Source: Bacteroidales bacterium (GTDB lineage Bacteria > Bacteroidota > Bacteroidia > Bacteroidales > UBA932). Taken from it: a DNA stretch of 64,000 nucleotides. This document shows, piece after piece, positions 42,613 through 50,209 of the stretch (its first letter is position 1; each line of letters begins with the position of its first letter). Made by a program: the position numbers and the translations under genes. The stretch is taken from positions 1 to 64,000 of the forward strand of contig JAFPVJ010000012.1 in the NCBI GenBank assembly GCA_017400135.1. The letters run 5' to 3'. The notes below the pieces were generated by a model. It was not told the origin of the DNA. It worked only from the letters and a program-made list of their open reading frames with translations, and searched no databases.

Positions 42613-44581
42613 ACTGATAACCGTCCCTCAGGCAAGTCTTGTGGACGCGGATCGGCTCCACGCCCAGATTCTCAATCACATACCGCTCCATCGAAGCCGG
42701 CACGCAAGCGATTTCCATGAACTCCAGGTCGAAGAACCGCTCCGGATGAGCCACGCTCCGGATCCGCACCTTCTCCCCGTCCACCAGCGTCAGCACGTGG
42801 AACTTCTCGCCCTCCGTATCCTGCTCGCAAGCGCGTTCGAACTCCAGCCGCCGCAGCGAAATGTACATCTGCGGATTCTCCCCCAGGATGTACTCCTGCC
42901 AGCCCGGGCCCTCGCAGTCGAGCCGAGGCTCCTGCACGATGTATTCCGTGCTCTGCGGATCGTGGATGACGCTCTTGCGTCGGTCCTGGCGCACGTTCAG
43001 CTCGCCCAGGCGCGTGTGGATGGGCCGCTGCTTGCCGTCGAAGTCCAGGCGCAGGTAGTCATACATCTTGTACGTGTACGATCCGATCGTCAGCGAACCG
43101 ATCTCCAGGATGACCTGGTTGCGCCCCGAGGAATGGATGGTCCCCGCCGGCAGCATCACCTGCAGGCCGGGGCGCGACTCCTCGTAACTGACGTATTTCA
43201 TATAGTCGCAGGGCCTGTGCTCCGTGTCCGCCGCCTCGATTTCGCGGAAGAACGCCGGAATGTCGGCGTCGTCCCGGAAGCCGATGAAGGTCTTGGCCTC
43301 GTGGCCGGTGATGACGACGTAATAACTCTCGTCCTGACGGCCGAATTCGTCATAGTTCTCGACATTGAAGGCGCCGCCGCTGTGGCACTGGATGGACATG
43401 TTGCCCGTCGAGTGGTAGGAGTCGTCCCAGTTGAAGCGGATGGGGAAATATCCCTTGTACTTGCGAACGCAGTCCTCACCCATTAGGCTAACACCTTCCT
43501 TGTGGACGAAGGAGCAGTAGTTGATGTCCAGCATCTCTTTCCCAGCCTCGACCAGCACGCTGACTTCCATCGGAATGAAGTCGAATACCCAGGCGGCGTT
43601 GCGCATTTCCCGGGGCAGGCCGCGGAGTTTCTTCATATAGGTGCCGCCCCAGACGCCCTCCAGGTAGCAGGGCTTGGCGCGGAAGGGGTATTTGACCAGT
43701 TGGGCGCAGACGTCGGCGAAGGCGGCGAAGGGCATCATCTGGAGATGGCGGCGGTCGTTGTCAAGGAAGAACCAGTCAATTTCGCCGGTCTGGAGGAGTT
43801 CCTTTCGGATCTGGACAGCGTTTTCGAAGTCGCAGTAGTAGCAGCGGCGGATGGTGCGGTTGATGATGCCGGTGCGCTCTTTGCCGAGGTTGGCGTATTC
43901 GCCGGCGCGGATGCGGAGCATGGCGTTCTTAGGGGTGATGTCGAACCAGCACCGCACGTCATAGAGGTCCCGCAATTGCTTGCACAGGCACCCGTAGCCG
44001 TAGACGGCGATAATTCTGTCGCCGGAAGGGGCCTGCCGGCTCTCGAGGGCTTCCCGAAATGCTTGGACCTTTTCGGGGTCCATCAGGCCCTCGTAACCGC
44101 CGTGCCAGATTTTTCCGTAGAGCAGCGTCGGATCGATCTTTTTGTCCCAAATCAGCAGGGGATCAATGATATCGTCGATCTCCTTGCCGCTCTTGTAAAT
44201 GGCCGCGGCGGCATCAACCGTCTCGAACGGAATGCCGAGGATCTCGAACTCGCGGTTCAGCAGATTGAGCAGCAAATCCCACTGCGCCGTCGTATAACCG
44301 TCGAACGCTACCACTAACGTTCGCGCCGGCGACTGCGGGTCCGGCGATGGGTTGAGGGGAGCATTCCCCGGCAGGGTTTTTCCCTGCTCCCCGATGCCCG
44401 CGCCGGACCGCACCAAGCCAGCGGGTACGGCTTTCAGGCGTTCGGCGAGCGCCAGCGCAAGCCTTTTTGCGACGGCAGGTGTCCCGCCACCAACAATGCT
44501 ATCGATAGTCCCCTCGGCGAGCGCCGGCCGGTTCACCGGCTTCGGATCGTCATACGGGAACGGATTATACATGAAACTCAT
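42599..44581 (-). CDS. Class I mannose-6-phosphate isomerase-like protein, insert A2
   Basis: This 660-residue protein has an N-terminal nucleoside/sugar-kinase-like domain (about 20-290: IVGGGTPAVAKRLALALAERL, LVVAFDGYTTAQWD, IIAVYGYGC) and a C-terminal cupin-type phosphomannose isomerase domain (about 310-640: GVWGGTYMKKL, NIQCHSGG-like MSIQCHSGGAFNVENY, LPAGTIHSSG with metal-binding His). The C-terminal part would interconvert mannose 6-phosphate and fructose 6-phosphate; the role of the N-terminal part is unknown. Residues about 54-87 (AGLVRSG...PDPQSPA) are encoded by element A2 and interrupt the N-terminal domain at a loop after AERLKAVP. With GH130 nearby this points to mannose use. 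Confidence 0.75.
   Translation of the reverse strand: MSFMYNPFPYDDPKPVNRPALAEGTIDSIVGGGTPAVAKRLALALAERLKAVPAGLVRSGAGIGEQGKTLPGNAPLNPSPDPQSPARTLVVAFDGYTTAQWDLLLNLLNREFEILGIPFETVDAAAAIYKSGKEIDDIIDPLLIWDKKIDPTLLYGKIWHGGYEGLMDPEKVQAFREALESRQAPSGDRIIAVYGYGCLCKQLRDLYDVRCWFDITPKNAMLRIRAGEYANLGKERTGIINRTIRRCYYCDFENAVQIRKELLQTGEIDWFFLDNDRRHLQMMPFAAFADVCAQLVKYPFRAKPCYLEGVWGGTYMKKLRGLPREMRNAAWVFDFIPMEVSVLVEAGKEMLDINYCSFVHKEGVSLMGEDCVRKYKGYFPIRFNWDDSYHSTGNMSIQCHSGGAFNVENYDEFGRQDESYYVVITGHEAKTFIGFRDDADIPAFFREIEAADTEHRPCDYMKYVSYEESRPGLQVMLPAGTIHSSGRNQVILEIGSLTIGSYTYKMYDYLRLDFDGKQRPIHTRLGELNVRQDRRKSVIHDPQSTEYIVQEPRLDCEGPGWQEYILGENPQMYISLRRLEFERACEQDTEGEKFHVLTLVDGEKVRIRSVAHPERFFDLEFMEIACVPASMERYVIENLGVEPIRVHKTCLRDGYQYDPA
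44323..44423 (+). repeat. In-frame palindromic insert A2
   Basis: The 101-nt element begins with the same 17 nt as A1 and ends GCACCAAGCCAGCG. The 37-nt core hairpin at 44356-44392 (arm GGGGAGCA, centre CCCCGGCAGGG) is nearly identical to the core of A4, and outer arms GGTCCGGCG/CGCCGGACC pair. It is open in the antisense frame used by the host gene. Confidence 0.8.
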
Positions 44582-44587
44582 AAGCCT

Positions 44588-46051
44588 CTACCTTATATCG
44601 TAAAACTCCATGCCGCACAGCGCCGCGAAATCCGCCAGCTCAGCTCGCCAATCCCCGTCCACGATCGCATAATGCTGCGTCGCCCCGATGCGCAAGACCC
44701 GCTCCCACAATTCCTTCACCGGCACTTCCGGCCGGAAAATCGTATGGCTGTAGGTCGCCAGCAGGTGCTTGACGGAACTCTGCGGCGTCTGAGCCGCATC
44801 CAGCGACTCCGCCAGGAACGTAATCAGCTTATACTTGCCACCCTCCTCGTACAGACCCGCCACCGTCTTCATCCCCGGACTGATGCGATACCAGGCGAAC
44901 GGCGCTCCGGCATACTTCCACGAAGTCTTCGCGAAACGCACGTCCCGCGCGATCACCACGTTCTGCTGCCACGCCGGGTCGTTGTGGTCGTTTGGCCCCG
45001 CGTGCCCGCCGGCGAACGTACCGAAATCGTCCTCGATGTGGAAAGGCTCGATGAAATTGACATTCCGGCCGCTCAACAGCTTCAGGACGTAGGTCGCCAG
45101 CCCCGCGCCGATGTCGGCCTCCGGCACCAGCACGCTCACGTTCTCGTTGAACCACTGCGGATAGAACCCCGCCCGACATCCGGCCGTGCGGAAGGTCGCC
45201 TGGTCGATGTCGTTGTAGACATAGCAGTCGATATCGTTCTTCTCGGCCATCTTTTTGATAGCCAGAGAGGCCTTGACACAGCCGATGAACTTGTCGTATT
45301 CGACATCCTCCATCATCTTGTATTTGCCCGTGAGTTCGTCGGCGTACGCCTTGACTTCTTCGTCGGTAAGCGCCTCGATTTCAGTGCCATAGTCGCTGTA
45401 GGGCAGGTAATGGATCTCCGGGCCGAGCTTCGTGAAGAGGTCATAATTGTCGAGATACGTGCTCCACATCGCCTCGTTCATGTTGGCCATCAGGCCCACG
45501 CTGGACTGGCGCAGGATAGCCCGGGTCCGGGCGGCGTTGGCGTAGGTCTTCAGGCGTGCGGTCACTTCTTCCCGCGTCCCCAGGACGGTGGTCACGCCCT
45601 CCCGGGGCACACGCTTGACGCTCCCGGAAGCTTCCAGGGAGCCCACGAGCGTGCCCGCGCAGAGGTAATCGACGAAATCATCCTCGTCCAGGGTCGTCTC
45701 AAACGTCATCCGCGGCTTGGCCACGTTGGCGAAAAGGATGGGGATGTCCGGGCAGTCGCGCAGGAAGCGGATCCAGGCGAAATCTTCGCTCCAGGAGAGG
45801 AATTCGGCATAGATGAAATCGACTTTCTCGTCGAAGAAAAGGCGGATGGCGCGCTCGGCGTCTTCGCGCTCGTAGACGATGCCGGGGTCGACCAGGTCGA
45901 GGAAGTCCATCGTGGCCTTGATATCGCGCACGGCCACTTCCTTTCGCTCCCCGTAGGTGCCGCGCTTGGGGCCGGAGAGGTTCTTGAAGCGCGGGGAAGC
46001 CACGAGCAGCAGTCCTGCCTTGGACTTCCGTTGTTTCAGCGTTTTATTCAT
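44588..46051 (-). CDS. L-fucose/L-arabinose isomerase-family protein
   Basis: This 487-residue cytosolic protein belongs to the FucI/AraA isomerase superfamily, which interconverts aldoses and ketoses with a divalent metal. Visible blocks include GLLLVASPRFKNL, RRDCPDIPILFANVAKP-like PDIPILFANVAKPR, GLMANMNEAMWSTYLDN, GPEIHYLPYSDY, ADIGAGLATYVLKLLSGR (metal-site region) and GTFAGGHAGPNDH near the C terminus. The exact sugar cannot be decided. It overlaps the MFS stop by 4 nt and is followed after 6 nt by the M6P-isomerase-like gene, consistent with a sugar imported by the MFS and routed into glycolysis. Confidence 0.7.
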   Translation of the reverse strand: MNKTLKQRKSKAGLLLVASPRFKNLSGPKRGTYGERKEVAVRDIKATMDFLDLVDPGIVYEREDAERAIRLFFDEKVDFIYAEFLSWSEDFAWIRFLRDCPDIPILFANVAKPRMTFETTLDEDDFVDYLCAGTLVGSLEASGSVKRVPREGVTTVLGTREEVTARLKTYANAARTRAILRQSSVGLMANMNEAMWSTYLDNYDLFTKLGPEIHYLPYSDYGTEIEALTDEEVKAYADELTGKYKMMEDVEYDKFIGCVKASLAIKKMAEKNDIDCYVYNDIDQATFRTAGCRAGFYPQWFNENVSVLVPEADIGAGLATYVLKLLSGRNVNFIEPFHIEDDFGTFAGGHAGPNDHNDPAWQQNVVIARDVRFAKTSWKYAGAPFAWYRISPGMKTVAGLYEEGGKYKLITFLAESLDAAQTPQSSVKHLLATYSHTIFRPEVPVKELWERVLRIGATQHYAIVDGDWRAELADFAALCGMEFYDIR

Positions 46052-47376
46052 TGTATGTGGATTTTGTCATAATCTTTCTGGTAGCACAGGCGCCCGATGA
46101 TCAGGAGCGCCACGCCCGTGACGGCCCAGATCACGCCGAGCAGGGGGAAGGTGGCGCTGAGGCTGCCCATGCTTTCTTTCATGGCGCCGAGGATGACCGG
46201 GGCGAGGGCGCCGACGGCGAATCCGGTGGTGATCATGGCGCTGGAGCAGGAGGCGTGCAGGCGGGCGGGGGTGACGTCGTAGAGGACGGTGTAGATGTTG
46301 GCGTCGAAGAAGGCGCGGAAGAAGCCCCAGCCGGCGAAGCAGGCGTAGAGGATCCAGAGGACGCGGTTGCCGCCCATGAGGAAGAGGAATACGGCGCCGA
46401 GGAGGAGGCCGGCGCCTTGGATGTACATGCGGAGTTTGTGGTCGCGGGCGCCGATCTTGTCGGAGAGGGTGCCGGCGAGGAGGACGCCGACAAAGGCGGC
46501 GACGTAGGTCCAGAGCATGGAGTGGAGGCCGGCCATTTCCTGGTTTTGGCCGAATTCTTCCTGGAGGTAAGCAGGGACCCAGGTCATGTAGCCGGTGATG
46601 ACGAAGATGAAGGCACTGAAGCCGAGGGTCAGCATTAGGGCCGTTGGCGTCGTGAAGACGGTCTTGAAGCCATCTAAGATACCGGGCTTGGATTCGCCGG
46701 CCGGTTTGGTGCGGGCCGGCGCGTGCTTCGGAGAGCCGGAAAGGGACCCTTCGGGGAAGGCTCCCCTCAACCCGTCGCCGGCCCCGCAGTCACCGGCCTG
46801 TGTGGGCTCTTCGAAATCCTTTAGTCTCAATATCATAATGATTCCCCAAACGATGCCGGCGGCGCCGAAGAGGATGAAAGAGTATTGCCAGCCGAGGGAG
46901 TCGGCGATTTTGCCGGCGAGCCAGCCGGCGAGGATCACGCCGACATAGTAGGCGGTCTGGTGAATGGACATGGCTCGTGCCCGGGTGTCGGTGTGGTACT
47001 GTCCCAGGAGGGAATAATTGGCGGGACCGAAGAAGGCTTCTCCGCCGCCGGTGGCGATCGAACGCATCAGGACCAGCATCACCACACCGTTTGCCAGGCC
47101 CGTGAACATCGTCGCGACGCTCCAGAACAGGATGCTGATCGTCGTGACCCACTTACGGCTGAATCGGTCGCCCGCCCAGCCTCCGAGCGGCACCATGATG
47201 GCGTAGAAGAGGTTGAAAACCGTTGCGATCAGACCGACGGAGGTGTCCGTCAGGCCCAGGCTGTCCCGGATGGCGGGCAGCACGGTATTGAAGACCTGCC
47301 GGTCCGCCTGGTTGAGCAGAAAGGCCATCCAGAGCAGGGCCAGAACTTCCCATTTATATAATTTGTGGTTTCTCAT
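46048..47376 (-). CDS. MFS sugar/sugar-acid transporter carrying insert A3
   Basis: This 442-residue inner-membrane transporter has twelve predicted segments in two six-helix halves and the MFS loop motif GGWAGDRFSRKW after TM2. It resembles hexuronate/sialic-acid type MFS carriers and should import the mono- or disaccharide released by the locus. Residues about 193-227 (AGDCGAGDG...ARTKPAG), in the central cytoplasmic loop between TM6 and TM7, are encoded by palindromic element A3. It heads the nine-gene operon, with a -33/-7 promoter and the shared 21-bp operator directly upstream. Confidence 0.83.
   Translation of the reverse strand: MRNHKLYKWEVLALLWMAFLLNQADRQVFNTVLPAIRDSLGLTDTSVGLIATVFNLFYAIMVPLGGWAGDRFSRKWVTTISILFWSVATMFTGLANGVVMLVLMRSIATGGGEAFFGPANYSLLGQYHTDTRARAMSIHQTAYYVGVILAGWLAGKIADSLGWQYSFILFGAAGIVWGIIMILRLKDFEEPTQAGDCGAGDGLRGAFPEGSLSGSPKHAPARTKPAGESKPGILDGFKTVFTTPTALMLTLGFSAFIFVITGYMTWVPAYLQEEFGQNQEMAGLHSMLWTYVAAFVGVLLAGTLSDKIGARDHKLRMYIQGAGLLLGAVFLFLMGGNRVLWILYACFAGWGFFRAFFDANIYTVLYDVTPARLHASCSSAMITTGFAVGALAPVILGAMKESMGSLSATFPLLGVIWAVTGVALLIIGRLCYQKDYDKIHIQ
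46696..46799 (-). repeat. In-frame palindromic insert A3 (inverted)
   Basis: On the minus strand the element reads CCGGTGACTGCGGGGCCGG and continues as A2 does (GGGTTGAGGGGAGC, TTCCCCG, AGGGT, CGCGCCGG, CCGCACCAA), so it is homologous but inserted in the opposite orientation relative to its host gene. Its frame is open although it is translated from the other strand than in A1 and A2. Confidence 0.78.
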
Positions 47377-47384
47377 CGGTGCAA

Positions 47385-47405
47385 GTGTGGTGTACTGTGG
47401 TGCAA
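47385..47405 (-). promoter_or_regulatory. 21-bp shared operator, copy 2
   Basis: Identical over 21 bp to 29683-29703. On the minus strand it overlaps the last three bases of a -7 box TAAATTTG (47410-47403), which has a TTG 20 nt further upstream, so it spans the transcription start of the MFS-to-DUF6259 operon. It ends 8 nt before the MFS ATG. The divergent promoter at 47444 faces the other way. Confidence 0.75.
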
Positions 47406-47433
47406 ATTTATGAAAAAAACGTGCATTCTACAA
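47403..47433 (-). promoter_or_regulatory. Promoter of the SusCD-containing operon
   Basis: A -33 TTG and a -7 TAAATTTG (47410-47403) on the minus strand are separated by 20 nt, a good Bacteroidota match, 26 nt upstream of the MFS start codon. Confidence 0.65.
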
Positions 47434-47443
47434 GTCATTTTAT

Positions 47444-47451
47444 TATTTTTG
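47444..47451 (+). promoter_or_regulatory. -7 element of the phosphodiester-glycosidase operon
   Basis: TATTTTTG matches TAnnTTTG and ends 22 nt before the ATG at 47474. It excludes the in-frame TTG at 47468 as the better start only weakly, but the ATG gives the normal lipoprotein signal. Confidence 0.5.
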
Positions 47452-47473
47452 TGGTGGACTGAGCGTTTTGTTT

Positions 47474-49042
47474 ATGCGATTGTTACGTTTCTTCGCCCTT
47501 TGGACGATGTTGAGCCTGGTTGCCTGTGGGGAGAAGCCCGCACCGCCCGAGGCGCCACCCGCGGATCCGACGGGCCTGGCCGTTGAGCAGCTGACATCGA
47601 GTTCAGCGAGGCTAAGCTGGACGGCGGCGAGGGATGCGGCTTCGTATTATGTGTTCGCCCGGGGGGCCGGGGATGCGTATTACACGACGCCGACGGCCGA
47701 GCTTCCGGCTGGAAGTTCCAGCTATGAATTCACCGGCCTGACGCCGGGGGCGAGCTATTACTTCGGGGTGCAGGCGGTCGGCAAGGAGGGGAAGACGCTC
47801 TCGAAGATTTCCTATTCCGAACTGACAAAGATCATTGATTATGAGAATCTTCCGCGGGCGGTCGTGACGGCGTGCGAAGCCGGATATGCCTGCCTGGCAG
47901 TGCGCTATCAGCTGGAGAAGGTGCCGGAATCGGCGCCGGAGCATGGAATCTGCCTCAGCGCGTCGGGCGCTCCGACGGTGAGCGACATCTGCCTGAGAGG
48001 GCCGGCGCTTCCCGATTCCAGGGAAGTGTATCAAGTCGTGCCGGGGGCCGTCCTGGAGGCGGGTCGCGACTACCGGATGAGCGCCTACGTGAAATCGGGC
48101 GGCGAGTATTGGTACAGTGAGCCTGCTACGGTTCGGCTGGCAGACCAGCCCGCACCCATTCATCTGGACTGGACACGGGTTTCCTCGCCGACGCTGCCTT
48201 CTGCGATCGAAGTCTATGAGACGGCGTCGCAACTGAACGGGCGCGCATTCCACGCCTGGTATGCGGTCGCAGACTGCACGGGAGAGGTGGAATTCCGCGT
48301 GCAGAACCCTTCCGCCGTGGCGACTGTCGATGCGCAGGCGGGAGCGGACTGCTGGGTTCTGATCAACGGTGGCATCTATGGCACCAAGCATATCGGGGTG
48401 ATCATCGCCGACGGGGTGAAACAGGCTTGGCGGGACGAGGTGGACGGCAGTTATTGGGCGTATGATTCGAAGTTGTACAACATCACGCGGGCGGCGTTCG
48501 GAACGGATGCGGCCGGGAAGCCGGCGACGTATTGGGTGAGCGCGCCTTCCGCTACCGAACTGTACTGGTACGACAGGCCGCTGCCTTCCGTGGTGGGAGA
48601 GGCGCTTTACGGTCTCGCGACTTCGACCTTCCCGGGACCGGCGGTATCTTGGAGTCCCCGGCAGGCGATCAGCACGGGGCCGATGCTGCTGTACAAGGGG
48701 CAGTGCTGCGTGGACCGGGTTTCGACGGCAGCCGGGCACTATCGGACGAATTACGAAGTCTGGGCGAAGGACATTTTCCCGCCGCATCCCGACCGCACGG
48801 CGGTAGGATATACGGCGGACGGACGCATCGTACTGTTTATTTGCGATGGCCGGATCGCTTCGAGCGACGGGGCGTATGTGGATGAGGTGGCGCTGATTCT
48901 GAAAGACATCGGCTGCGTCGGGGCGATCAACCTGGACGGCGGCGGTTCGACGGGCATGGTCGTGGCCGGGGAGCATCTGAATGATCAGACCGGTGGCAAC
49001 CGCGCCGTGCTTTCAACATTGGGATTTTTCAAGAAGAAATAG
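47474..49042 (+). CDS. Lipoprotein with Fn3 and phosphodiester glycosidase (NAGPA) domain
   Basis: From the ATG at 47474 the protein has 522 residues. A lipoprotein signal (LSLVACGEK) and a fibronectin type III domain (about 30-115: PTGLAVEQLTSSSARLSW, GLTPGASYYFGVQAVG) come first, then a second beta region. The C-terminal domain (about 270-520) ends in GYTADGRIVLFICDGR and VGAINLDGGGSTGM, the signature of the NAGPA/DUF2233 family. This family hydrolyses sugar-1-phosphodiesters such as GlcNAc-1-phospho-6-mannose. Outward-facing hydrolysis of a phosphodiester in the target glycan is inferred. It is followed after 3 nt by the GH130 gene. Confidence 0.8.
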   Translation: MRLLRFFALWTMLSLVACGEKPAPPEAPPADPTGLAVEQLTSSSARLSWTAARDAASYYVFARGAGDAYYTTPTAELPAGSSSYEFTGLTPGASYYFGVQAVGKEGKTLSKISYSELTKIIDYENLPRAVVTACEAGYACLAVRYQLEKVPESAPEHGICLSASGAPTVSDICLRGPALPDSREVYQVVPGAVLEAGRDYRMSAYVKSGGEYWYSEPATVRLADQPAPIHLDWTRVSSPTLPSAIEVYETASQLNGRAFHAWYAVADCTGEVEFRVQNPSAVATVDAQAGADCWVLINGGIYGTKHIGVIIADGVKQAWRDEVDGSYWAYDSKLYNITRAAFGTDAAGKPATYWVSAPSATELYWYDRPLPSVVGEALYGLATSTFPGPAVSWSPRQAISTGPMLLYKGQCCVDRVSTAAGHYRTNYEVWAKDIFPPHPDRTAVGYTADGRIVLFICDGRIASSDGAYVDEVALILKDIGCVGAINLDGGGSTGMVVAGEHLNDQTGGNRAVLSTLGFFKKK

Positions 49043-49045
49043 TTT

Positions 49046-50185
49046 ATGAGATTCAGGGTTTTTGTCGTGCTGGCTGCTGCCTGGGCGTTTGTGTCTTGCC
49101 AGAAAGGAGTTCCTTCCTCCGATCTTCCGGATTGGGCGATCGGACCCTTTTCGCGGCCGGTTTCCGGTCCGGTCATCGCTCCGGATGCGGGTCTGTGTTT
49201 CGATTGCCCGATGTTGGGAATGCCGGTGAAATGGGCTGAGGGCGCTGCCTTCAATCCGGCCGCAACGCTCCGTGACGGCCGCATTGCCGTCCTGTTCCGA
49301 AGTGAAGACGACCTTAACCAGGGCATCGGCACGCGCACGTCCCGATTGGGCCTGGCCTGGACCGATGACGGTTCTTCCATGCAGATCGAGCCTTCGCCTG
49401 TCCTGTTCCCGGATGAAGATTCGCAGAAGGAATATGAATGGCCCGGCGGCTGCGAGGATCCTAGGGTCGCGGTAACGGGGGACGGGCTCTATGTGTGCCT
49501 GTATACCCAGTGGAACCGGGAATGCCCCCGGCTCGCCGTCGCCACTTCCCGGGATCTGCACACCTGGACCAAGTACGGGCCGGCTTTCGCCCAGGCTTGG
49601 GAAGGACGTTTCCGCGACATCCCGACCAAGTCGGCGTCGATCGTGACGGAACTTCGCGACGGGGCGTTGGTCATCCATCGTTTCGATGGAGAAGGGCCCT
49701 TCGCCGGCAAGTATGTGATGTACTGGGGCGAGGCATTCGTGAACGTGGCGGTGTCTGACAACCTGACGGACTGGACCCCGTTGCTCGCGGAGGACGGCTC
49801 CCTGCTTCGGGTGCTGGAGCCGAGGGACGGGTATTTTGACAGCATGCTGACGGAATGCGGGCCGCCCGCAGTCTTGACGCCTGCCGGTATCATATTGATA
49901 TACAACGGAAAGAACGCCCGGGAAGAGGGTCAGCGGGATCCTTTGGTGGGGGCGGAAGCGTATTGTCCCGGAGAGGCTTTGTTTGACGCTTCGGATCCCG
50001 TCCGGCTCTTGGACCGGCTCGATGCTCCGGTGTTGAAACCGGAAGCGGAGTTCGAGCGCACGGGCCAGTATGCCGCCGGAACCATTTTCTCCGAAGGTCT
50101 GGTCTACCGCGACGGGCGCTGGTACCTGTACTACGGCTGCGCCGACTCCCGCGTCGGTGTGGCGGTCTGTGACCGGGCTTTGTGA
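49046..50185 (+). CDS. GH130-family beta-mannoside phosphorylase/hydrolase
   Basis: This 379-residue five-bladed beta-propeller enzyme has a signal peptide with a possible lipobox (AFVSCQK). GH130 motifs are clear: GAAFNPAATLRDGRIAVLFRSED, GCEDPRVAV with general-acid Asp138, KSASIVTE and the C-terminal AGTIFSEGLVYRDGRWYLYYGCADSRVGVA. Members cleave beta-linked mannosides by phosphorolysis or hydrolysis. An exported form makes hydrolysis more likely, since phosphorylases are normally cytoplasmic. The M6P-isomerase-like gene of the divergent operon fits mannose as the product. The next gene begins 24 nt downstream. Confidence 0.85.
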   Translation: MRFRVFVVLAAAWAFVSCQKGVPSSDLPDWAIGPFSRPVSGPVIAPDAGLCFDCPMLGMPVKWAEGAAFNPAATLRDGRIAVLFRSEDDLNQGIGTRTSRLGLAWTDDGSSMQIEPSPVLFPDEDSQKEYEWPGGCEDPRVAVTGDGLYVCLYTQWNRECPRLAVATSRDLHTWTKYGPAFAQAWEGRFRDIPTKSASIVTELRDGALVIHRFDGEGPFAGKYVMYWGEAFVNVAVSDNLTDWTPLLAEDGSLLRVLEPRDGYFDSMLTECGPPAVLTPAGIILIYNGKNAREEGQRDPLVGAEAYCPGEALFDASDPVRLLDRLDAPVLKPEAEFERTGQYAAGTIFSEGLVYRDGRWYLYYGCADSRVGVAVCDRAL

Positions 50186-50209
50186 CCGGCGGCCAGTCGA
50201 ATGATATAG

